DNA from: Lumnitzera littorea
Taxonomy: Eukaryota; Streptophyta; Magnoliopsida; Myrtales; Combretaceae
Assembly: GCA_024138015.1 (NCBI GenBank)
Contig: JAMXBB010000011.1
Location: 39,971,115 to 40,035,114, forward strand
Direction of reading: 5' to 3'
DNA length: 64,000 bases
Made by a program: the position numbers and the translations under genes. This document shows, piece by piece, positions 56,377 through 64,000 of this stretch (position 1 is the first letter of the stretch; every line of letters begins with the position of its first letter). The notes under the pieces were generated by a model, which worked only from the letters and a program-made list of their open reading frames with translations, did not search any database and was not told the origin of the DNA.

Positions 56377-56863
56377 TGATAATGGATATTCTTTTACACA
56401 ATTACATTAATACTGTTATTAATTATTCTCCTTTTCTTTAGCTAGTAGAAATCCTTTTCTATAATTTCCTATAACTTAGGACTTACCTTAATTATTACTT
56501 AGGACTTACCTTAATTGGGTACTATAAATACGTGCAAATTGTAATAGCCACAACAGTTATGACATTGAATTTTTCATACAAACTCTCTTGAGTTAAGTGT
56601 TTTGTTACTTACTCTCAAGCTACTCTTATTTAGCCCTTTAAGTGTGAACTAGTGGGGAGTAACCTTTGGTAACACTTATGCGTCATATCAAGTGCATCCT
56701 GAGCTCGTAGAGGTGTCGGTGCGCCATATCCAACGTCGGTGTACAAGAACCCTTGCTCATCCTTCGACTATCATTTACCTTTCGAGCTATCTCGTAGCCC
56801 GGACCCACCTCCATGGTTACACGTGATATTAGGTCCGTATGTTCATCTACGAAATCTATATCA
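56377..56863 (+). repeat. 5' LTR of gypsy element 3
   Basis: The 3' end CTACGAAATCTATATCA is fixed by the repeated copy at 59158-59205 and by the PBS that follows. The start TGATAATGG at 56377 is chosen because TGATA mirrors the terminal TATCA. ACTATAAATA at 56521 is a good TATA box about 145 bases in. A 20-bp word (ACTTAGGACTTACCTTAATT) occurs twice in tandem at 56474 and 56497, just in front of it. Confidence 0.55.
56522..56530 (+). promoter_or_regulatory. TATA box in LTR of gypsy element 3
   Basis: CTATAAATA sits in the expected position of an LTR promoter, upstream of the LTR 3' part and gag. Activity cannot be judged. Confidence 0.5.
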
Positions 56864-56865
56864 TC

Positions 56866-56879
56866 TTAGTATTGGAGCC
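56866..56879 (+). other. Primer-binding site of gypsy element 3
   Basis: TTAGTATTGGAGCC lies two bases after the LTR end and matches TTGGTATCAGAGCC at 11 of 14 positions. It would have paired with initiator methionine tRNA. Confidence 0.65.
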
Positions 56880-57169
56880 TGGCTATGTTCAAAGTTGGAT
56901 ACTGCTACTGTGTTCCTTGAGTGGTTTATTACTAGTCTTGTGCGATAGAGGTTCTGTTGTTAACATTGGAGTTTGGTAGTTGAGAAGTGTTCAGTGCTCT
57001 ATTTCCCCCCTGTTTCTAATACACAAAATAGAGTGTGGTTAATTGTTTATTTGTTGTGAAGTTGTCATAGTGTTGGAAGTATTGGTTATTGATCTACTGT
57101 TGTTGTTCAAGGAAGGAACTTCAAGTGGTATTATTAGCCATCAATTTTGTATAGTAACCGACAATGTCA

Positions 57170-58300
57170 AATTTAAGTGTACAGGGAACTTTGGGAAACT
57201 AAGAAAGTAGTACTCAACATCGCTAAGGGTAAGAAGGAAGCTTCACACCTCAATTAGTGGGTGACCGCTTGGATAGCCTTATCAACTTGGTAGCTAGGTT
57301 AGTGACTATTATCTAAGAAGATAGGCAACAAGTTAGAAATAGCCCTATTAGAGAACATGAGCAGTAAGAGCGAGGCAATGGTTAGTTTGGTCGAGTTAAT
57401 GCTTTAGCTTAACCACCCCAAGCTGAAGGAATTAGTAGGGATGCTAGATGAAGGCTAACGCTTGAATAGTTTGAGGAAGAAGCGGAATGAGATGATGAAG
57501 CAGAGGAGTACTATGAACCTAAAGAAAGGAATGTACGAACCCTTAAAGTTGAAGGGTTGAGGATGCATATTCCAAGCTTTTTGAGAAGTGGTGATACCAA
57601 GGATTACCTAGATTGGGTAGATAAGATCGAAAAGCAGTTTTAATGCCTCAAAGTGCCTAATTATGCAAAGGTTAAACTTGTTGTGTTGGAGTTTACTGGT
57701 TATGCTGCCCTGTGGTAGAAAAACTTGCAAGCTACTCGACGAAGAGAGGGGGAATGAGAAATCAGGAGATGGGATGAAATGAAGAGGTTATGAGGAGAAG
57801 GGTTGTGCCGAACTACTATCTACAAGATGCCTTCGAAAGATTATTAGAATTGAGGCAAGGAGGATTGATTATTGAAGCTTATGTCAAGGAATTCTAGATG
57901 TTGATGATCTGATGCGAAGTTAGTAAGCAAGAAGACTGAATTGTATCTCAATTCATCAATGGATTGAAGTATGAGATTGGAGATATCTTGGAAATCATGG
58001 ATATCTGGTCACTTGACGATAGATCTAAGCCCCCTAGAGGATAGAAAGATGCTGAATAGGAAGGTTTCAACCACTTGTTAGCTGACCTGTCAATAACTGA
58101 ACTATTTTGAGTAGACTTGTGCGAATGTAACCAGTAAGGTTGTTGAGATCCAACCTGCTCAAATTACTTGAGTAGAGGAGAAGGAAGTCCTGAGGAAGTT
58201 TGACAAAGTTTAGAGTTTGGGCAGGAAGACGAGTGAGATCAAGTGTTTTAAATACTAAGGATTTGGACACATGATCGCTCAGTGTCCGAATAGAAGAATG
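57170..58300 (+). pseudogene. gag: Gypsy element 3 gag remnant
   Basis: LRMHIPSFLRSGDTKDYLDW followed by VDKIEKQF and VKLVVLEFTGYAALW matches the same gag family as element 2 (I..F.G..d...YL.WvdkiE..F......kvKl...eF.gYA..Ww). Near 58237 the zinc knuckle reads IKCFKY, a stop, GFGHMIAQCPN, so the second Cys is Tyr and one residue is a TAA stop. An acidic stretch (EEEAE.DDEAEEYYE) precedes the capsid domain. Stops are frequent. Confidence 0.85.
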
Positions 58301-58479
58301 ATGGTGATCTGAGGCAAGGTGTCGACTATTGAAGTAGACAGCATTGACGAGGAAATAGAGGAGCTAAGAGAGGATGGATAGACTAAGTTGTCCGAGAAAG
58401 AAGTTATCTATAGTAAGGAAGGCAACTTTATACTGACCACTCTAGTGTTGAGGAGGACAATGAGTGTTAGTCTTGTGCT

Positions 58480-58810
58480 CGAAGACGTATAGAGAGAAAA
58501 TCTCTTCCACATCAGATGTAAGGTGAATGAATCACTATATGCCCTGATAGTTGATAGTAGGAGTTGCACCAATGTAGCCTCTGCATTTATGGTCCAACAA
58601 TTGAAATTGCCAACTAAGCCCCACTCAAAACCTTATAAGCTTCATTAGCTTAGTGATAAAGGAAACCTACAAGTGAGCAAACAAGTGTCTATATTGATCT
58701 ACATTAGCAAATATCAACATGAAGTGCTATGTAATGTGTTGCTTATGAGTCCATCCTAAATTCTACTTGCACGATCGTGGATGTTCGATTGAGTAGTGAT
58801 ATATGATGGA
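58480..58810 (+). pseudogene. Gypsy element 3 protease remnant
   Basis: CKVNESLYALIVDSRSCTNV followed by ASAFMVQQLKLPTKPHSKPY aligns closely with the protease block of this family (CkI...vcsLIvDsGSCtNVaS...v.kL.lpt..hp.PYkL). The active-site glycine is Arg (AGG at 58559-58561). KQVSILIYISKYQHEVLCNV continues the match. This stretch reads almost without interruption for about 90 residues. Confidence 0.88.
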
Positions 58811-58959
58811 AGGAGGAATACATGTTCCTTAAAGCATGAAGGCAAGAGGGTGAAATTGAGTCTTATGATTGTCGAGTAAGTAAAGGACATACAATCTCAA
58901 CTAAGCCAACCTTAAAGAAAGAGGCTTTGGTATTGACTTAAGCAGAACTGAAAAGAGAA

Positions 58960-59157
58960 ATGGAGCTCGAAGGACCGACCTATCTACTGGTCCGAAGAAT
59001 ACTGGAGATGAGGTTCGAGGAGAAGGAGATGCTTACCAAAGTAAAAACCTTGCTAAAGGAGTTTGTTGACCTGTTTCCAGAGGAGCTACCAAAAGTTCTA
59101 CCCCCAATACAAGGCATTCAGTATGCAATTGCCCTACAGCCAGGAGTCACTCCCTTA
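58960..59157 (+). pseudogene. Gypsy element 3, segment just before RT
   Basis: FVDLFPEELPKVLPPIQGIQ and YAIALQPG match the block that precedes RT in gypsy pol (EF.DlFPeeLP.gLPPiRdieH.IdL.PGa). Directly after it the frame runs into LTR sequence; the last 20 or so residues of the open frame (ending at 59223) are translated LTR and not protein-derived. This marks the left edge of the pol deletion. Confidence 0.85.
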
Positions 59158-59205
59158 GTTACACGTGATATTGGGTTTGTGTGTTTATCTACGAAATCTG
59201 TATCA
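59158..59205 (+). repeat. 3' LTR fragment of gypsy element 3
   Basis: GTTACACGTGATATT and CTACGAAATCTGTATCA repeat the last 48 bases of the LTR ending at 56863 with a few changes. The rest of the 3' LTR was deleted together with pol. Confidence 0.8.
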
Positions 59206-60201
59206 GGTACATTTGCCATATAAATTGCAGTTCAAACTTGCATGTTTTTGTTCTTGAAATGGGGAAGAAGGGAAGAGGGGAGTTGGCTCTTTGACCCAAT
59301 CTAAGGTATACGATGTAGTGCTTAATGAGTAGCGCTATGTAGCGTACATATGTATGCCACGTAGTACACCTATAGCCAAACATGTAGCGGTTTGTTAGGC
59401 TACCACATGGTAGTTTGTCCCTTCTTCTTCTTCTTCTTCTTCTTCTTTTTTCTCCTTTTCCCTTTTCTTTTCCTTTTTTCTTTCTTCATTTTACTTAAGT
59501 AAATATTTGACTTTTAAGAAAAATGCACTATTTCCTTTAAGTAAATGTGAAGTCTAATAAATATATACACAAAATATTTCAAAATTTATCAAATTTGATC
59601 AAATTAGAAACTTAGCTTCTTTTCGCTGCTTTTATTCCAAATTTCAAGTAGCCATAAATTATTCATTTTAATGTTGATTGAGGTGCAGTTGAGACCATAG
59701 TCTCCATAAAATATGAATTTTCAAAATGATTTAGCCGAACTTAGGCTAGAAAAATTAATTTTCAATGCATGTCTAATTTTGTGTGAAATTCATAATCTAA
59801 TCAAATCAAATGGCATATGTTTATTTTGACTCTAGAAGTAGTTTCAAACCTCAAAAAATTATTTATATCCCAAATTAACCTAAATGGACTACCATGCGAC
59901 ACTTTTTATGATTTTTCAATTTTTTTGGATTTTCTTCTTTCTTTGATTTTTTTACTTTTCTTATTTTTCAATTTTTTATTTTTTTTATTTTTCATATTTT
60001 TGGTCTTCCAAAAAGTAGGGGATTCTAAATTAGAGATGAATTAAGGAGGGCAAGAATGGGCTATTTATAGCTACCTCTTTTTGTAGTGAAATTTGGTGAA
60101 ACTTTACCACAAAAACCAAAATGAGACTCCATTTTTTCCCTTGTGGAAGGAAGAGATTATGAGAAAAAAGATTGCTAATGGTATCATTTGAGGGGCAGAC
60201 A
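59206..60201. other. Non-coding DNA with minus-strand TATA motif
   Basis: No coding content; the Phe-rich plus-strand frame at 59817-60044 is a translation of T-runs. On the minus strand GCTATAAATAGCCC (60061-60074) is a good TATA box, followed in that direction by long T/A-rich text, as in some gypsy LTRs. It might be an LTR belonging with the satellite arrays to its right, which is speculation. Confidence 0.35.
59420..59446. repeat. (CTT)n microsatellite
   Basis: About nine uninterrupted CTT units pass into a pyrimidine-rich stretch. Confidence 0.92.
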
Positions 60202-61000
60202 GAGCTCCTTATGGTATATCTTAGTGAAACTCCTTAATGAGATATTTTTTCCTAAAAGGTAATGGCACTAAGGTTATCTGATCTATTTTAATGAGTCCTT
60301 TTGGGGAGGTATCCTATCTTAAGGAAACGACAGTACTAAGGTTGAGGAAAGAGCTCCTTGTGGTCTATTTTAACAAGACCCTTTAAAGAGATATTCTTTC
60401 CAAAAGAGAATGATAACATTTAGGCTATCTGAGGGTAGGGCTCTTTGCGGTCTATCTTAGTAAGACCCTTTAGTGAGATATGCTATCCTAAGTAAATGAT
60501 AACTCTAAGGCTATCTAAGATATAGAAAGAGCTCCTTGCAATATATCTTAGTGAAACCCTTTGATGAGATTTTTTTCCTAAAAGGAATGATAGCACTAAG
60601 ACTATCTAAGGGTAGGGCGTCTTGCAATCTATCTTTGAGACCCTTTAGTGAGATATCATATCCTATGAAAATGATTGCATTAAGGCTATTTAAGAGATGA
60701 AAAGAGCTCCTTGTAGTCCATCTTAGTGAGAACCTTTGACAAGATATTCTTTCCTAAAGGTAATAATAACACTGAGGTTATCTATAGATAGGGCTTTTAT
60801 GAGATATCTTGGCTTAAAAGGAATTTGACGGGTTAAGGTTTCTATGAGATATCTTACCTTAAAAAGCATTTGATGGATTAGGGCTCCAATGAGATATTAT
60901 ACCCTAAAAGGAATTTGATAGGTTAGGGTTTCTATGAGATATCCTACCCTAAAAAAAATCTGAAAAGGTAGATGATGCTCTAATAGGCCAATAATTCAAA
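60202..61000. repeat. Minisatellite array A, units about 88 then 46 bp
   Basis: The word GAGCTCCTT or its variant occurs at 60202, 60351, 60438, 60529, 60616 and 60704, giving steps of 149, 87, 91, 87 and 88. Within each unit GAGATAT and CCTAA recur, so a unit of about 88 bp may be two related halves. From about 60785 the array shortens to units of about 46 bp with TATGAGATATC and CCTAAAAGGAATTTGA. Units differ at many positions, so the array is old. No gene function is evident. Confidence 0.85.
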
Positions 61001-61029
61001 ATTTTTCAAAAGGGCAAATAGCATTACAC

Positions 61030-61740
61030 TAAGAGAGTGATTTAGATACCTTTGAAAACAAGATAGTGCTCCATTGAGCAATCAACCTAGATACTTTTTT
61101 TTTTTTAAACAAAAAACAAGACAACACTCCTTCAAGCATGCGATTTATGGGAATTTTAGAATAGGAAAGCACTCTACCGAGTAGGCAATCTGAATACTTT
61201 TGAAAATAGGACACTGCTCTACTAAGCAAGTGATCTAGATAGTTAAGATAATAGTAATAGCACTCCAATGAATAAGCAATCCATGGAAATTATAGAACAA
61301 TATAATGCTCCATTGAGTAAGAGATCTAGATAATTCTAAAAATAGGATAGTGCTCCATAAAGTGAGCTATGTAGATACTTTTAAAAACAAGACAACATTT
61401 CATCGAGCAAGCAATCTAAATACTTTTGAAAATAGGACAATGCTCTATCTAGTAGGCGATCCAAATATTTTTAACATAGGACAATGCTCTATTAGCAAGT
61501 AATCCAGATACTTTTGATAATAGGACAGTGCTCAATTAGGTAAACGATCCAAATATTTTTAAAATAGGACAACGCTCTCCTAAGTAAGTGATCCAAATAC
61601 TTTAGAAAATAGGATATCGCTTGATTGAGTAAGTGATCCAAATATTTTAAAAGTAGGACAATGCTCCACTGAGTAAGCAATCCATGGGAACTTTAAAATA
61701 GGATAGCACTCTATTGAGTAGGCGATCCTAAAATTTGTAA
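61030..61740. repeat. Minisatellite array B, units about 45 bp
   Basis: About fifteen units share the frame GATCCAAATACTTTTGAAAA, then TAGGACA, then TGCTC(T/C)AT and GAGTAAGT. A typical unit is 45 bp, exactly 15 codons, and on the minus strand the units read as variants of YLDHLLNRALSYFKK in open frames at 61029-61268, 61492-61680 and 61580-61774. Occasional indels shift the frame. I take the frames to be a consequence of a 45-bp period without stops, not a gene, but list them because they recur. Confidence 0.88.
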
Positions 61741-62131
61741 AAAAGAATTGATTATAAGAATTTTTGGATATCAAGAATGGGCTTGAACTTATTTGGCCTA
61801 ATCAAAGGGAAGAATTGAATGGAAGGTGTTCCTTGATGTAGATGCTAAGGAGTAAGCACCTAAACAAAACTGACTTTGAGTATTTAATGGAAAGAGAAGA
61901 CTTTTGAAGTTGTGATCTAACTTGTATGGATAGGCTAATCACTGTCTTGAATTAAGGGGTTGCACATTGAGTTTTGGTTAATAAACATGGAGGATTTGTT
62001 GGGATAGACAAAATTGACCACAGGAGTAAACAAGATATGACTGGAGGATATTGATAAAAGACTTTGCCATCAAGGCCAAAACCTGGCCATTGAGTTGACT
62101 TATATGAGGAGAAGACTTTGAAGATGGGTAG
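61741..62131. other. Spacer between array B and LTR
   Basis: No coding content or repeat recognised. If the LTR at 62132 is a 3' LTR, this would be the 3' untranslated end of its element; no clear polypurine tract is visible (GAAGATGGGTAG directly in front is a weak candidate). Confidence 0.35.
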
Positions 62132-64000
62132 TGTAAACCCTAGAAAATTAGTAGTCTAAACCTTAATTTAAGTCTGAGTGTCCTAAACTGTGTCATGAGA
62201 CGATAAGACTAATAATAATAAAAGATTATAAAATTTAATAAATCGAATATAATACGGATAATAAAAACCCTAAAAATTGATTGGAACCCTAAATCGCGTA
62301 CTAAAACCTTAAATCTGATTTATACACAATTAACCGAAATCGAACCCGAATTTGATCGAAACCCTAAAACTATAACTTTAAGTCTATAAACAATTAAATA
62401 TTACTCAATAGTGATATAATTGTAGTCGATTGCAATTATTGACTAAATCGCATAATCACATAAAATTCTTAAAGAAATCATTAAAATAACTTATAAAAAT
62501 TATAATTGTAATGGGTACCAATTAAATTGATAAATTTTCATAAAATCCCAAAATTAATTTATGATGATTATTTTTATGATTTTTAAGTTTAGAAAAATTA
62601 CATATAATTATTTCTAAATTTCTTTTTTGTACCATCTTTCTATTTTCTTTTCCTTCTTTTTCCTTCTTCTCTTTTCTTTTCTTCTTCTCTTCTATTTCCC
62701 TTATCTCACACGTGAAATTACAACTGCAATTGAAGTAGCCTATGTGCACAAATTAATGTCCAAGTGTCACAAATTTAAGGGGGAAAGGACAAAGTAATAA
62801 AGTAAATATCTTATCCTAATTAATGCCTAAATTAAGAAGATAAGTTTCCTATTTTTTTTTTTATTTGATCAAATCGACACTCTTCACGTCCAAGAAATGT
62901 AGGAAGAAAAAGAAATAAATAAATAAATAAAGAGAACCGAACACATAAAAGAAGAAGGAAAAGGAAAAACAAAAGAAAACAAAACCAAAAGAAAATCGAG
63001 AAGAACAAGGAGAAAAATAGGAAGAAGAAGAGGAAGGAGGAGGAAAAGAAGAAGAAAATTAAATATAATTAGGTAAGTATAATTATCTTGGTTGTACATA
63101 TGTATATTATATAGTATGTACATGTGTATTTTATTAAATATTTTTGTTGTATTTTATTAAATATTTCATTACATATACATATATGTATGCATAAGTAGAT
63201 AACCAAATATATATGTATCTCTTATGTATGTGTAAAGATATGTATGTAGACATGTATATATATATACTATTAGGTAAAATATACAGTATATGAGTATACA
63301 TATGTGTATAAATAAGAATATATGAATATATGTATGTGTACATAAGAATATGTCTAGTAAATATTTATTATTTTCACAACTTAAAAATAGATATATATAA
63401 ATCCATGTTTTTTGTGTTTATATATTCATGTACACATGTAAGCTATATTATATATATATATATATGTATACATGTATATATCTATGTGGTGTAAACATAT
63501 GTACAATTATAATAGTAAATATATGTATAACATATAACATATAAAGTATACCGTACATTAAATAGTATATACGATACAATAATATTTGCTAAATAAAAAT
63601 AAGTTCATAAATATGTAAGAAGTAGGTATATATATATATTACCGTAAATTAGGAATTACTAATTAATTAAATTATAAAAAATTAATCAAATATAGTAATA
63701 AGTGTATATATATGTGTGTGTGTGTCGTAAAATACAAATAAATAATAATAATAATAATAATAATAATTTAAATAATTTAATAAGTCTATAATCTCAAAAA
63801 TAAGTATAAATAAGGAACTAAGGTAAAATATGCTTAAAATAATAAAATTATCAATTATATGATTTAAATAATTATTAAATCATAAATATATTAAGAAAAA
63901 GCTAAAATTAATATTTTATAACTTTTTAAATTAAAATAATAAATTTTATGATATTTTTATCTCATGTTTCAAACTACGAGTCACAACATTCAAAACGGAC
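62132..64000 (+). mobile_element. Long gypsy LTR, second copy, runs off the window
   Basis: It starts TGTAAACCCTAGAAAATTAG and then follows the copy at 27796 in order: the CCCTAAATC block, ACTTTAAGTCTATAAACAA, the sentence around GTAATGGGTACCAATTAAAT (62509, compare 28175), the TATA-rich part and the final AAACTACGAGTCACAAC (63970, compare 29905). The window ends inside the LTR. Frames such as 62884-63123 and 63134-63343 are translations of A/T-rich repeats. Confidence 0.7.
63738..63767. repeat. (AAT)n microsatellite
   Basis: About ten uninterrupted AAT units lie within the LTR. Confidence 0.93.

Larger units (their letters stand above)
56377..59205 (+). mobile_element. Ty3/gypsy element 3, most of pol deleted
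   Basis: The order is 5' LTR, Met-tRNA-type PBS, leader, gag, zinc knuckle, protease, the first few dozen codons upstream of RT, then abruptly a 48-bp fragment of the LTR end. RT core, RNase H and integrase are missing. Gag and protease are close to those of element 2, so both belong to one family. No target duplication can be seen (TTTTT on the left, GGTAC on the right), and the left LTR boundary is inferred only from the TGATA...TATCA symmetry. Confidence 0.8.

Noticed and set aside
59158..59223. C-terminal residues of the ORF at 58960-59223 as part of a pol protein
   Set aside because: They are translated LTR sequence after the deletion joint.
60202..61740. CRISPR array
   Set aside because: The repeats are degenerate and directly tandem with no unique spacers, in plant DNA, with no cas genes.
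1..64000. An undescribed multi-gene system or bacterial-type operon
   Set aside because: All recognisable proteins are retrotransposon or PMD remnants with stops and frameshifts; no cluster of intact co-oriented genes exists in the window.

Overview
This window looks like plant nuclear DNA, probably from a dicot. It is strongly AT-rich and packed with decayed LTR retrotransposons of the Ty3/gypsy and Ty1/copia classes. It carries a Cassandra element (a plant-specific TRIM with a 5S rRNA module), MITE-like foldback elements, a plant mobile domain (PMD) fragment and many microsatellites. I found no intact host gene, rRNA operon, CRISPR array or bacterial-type operon. Almost all open frames are short; those that can be identified are pieces of retrotransposon gag or pol broken by stops and frameshifts. 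This is an intergenic, probably heterochromatic, repeat-dominated stretch; the species cannot be named from it.

Layout. 1-11 kb: a MITE, a 55-bp triple repeat, a 2.1-kb minus-strand gypsy solo LTR (2978-5075), a second MITE candidate, and mostly unassigned DNA. 11.07-15.53 kb: a gypsy element with a 2.03-kb 5' LTR, PBS, gag, zinc knuckles and protease, but no RT or integrase, ending in a truncated 3' LTR. 15.84-16.40 kb: a structurally complete Cassandra TRIM on the minus strand with 228-bp LTRs, PBS, polypurine tract and a perfect 5-bp target duplication. 17.0-18.6 kb: a copia (Sirevirus-like) solo LTR. 18.9-20.3 kb: a large inverted repeat with arms of about 0.5 kb. 23.6-24.0 kb: the PMD (MAIN-like) pseudogene fragment. 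24.8-33.6 kb: several long gypsy LTRs of one or two families, one containing a 615-bp duplication around a single N that is best explained as an assembly artefact. 34.1 kb: a second MITE of the first one's type. 36.8-41.1 kb: a near full-length but dead copia element with an internal tandem duplication of the start of RT.

41.2-54.4 kb is a nest. A plus-strand gypsy element (leader, gag, protease and RT up to about 45.24 kb; RNase H and integrase from about 52.4 kb) is split by a Sirevirus solo LTR in its leader and by about 7 kb of minus-strand elements inside RT: a gag-only Sirevirus and a Tat/Ogre-lineage gypsy element. 56.4-59.2 kb holds a third gypsy element related to the split one, again lacking most of pol. 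60.2-61.7 kb holds two adjacent minisatellite arrays with units near 45 bp. From 62.13 kb to the end runs another copy of the long LTR seen at 27.8 kb.

How it fits together: no pathway is encoded. The window records transposition, nesting, LTR-LTR recombination (solo LTRs), internal deletion and point decay. The decay is biased: in the best-read gag, 7 of 8 in-frame stops are TAG, zinc-knuckle cysteines have become tyrosine and protease glycines have become Asp, Glu or Arg. All these are compatible with C:G to T:A change, as expected of methylated plant transposons.
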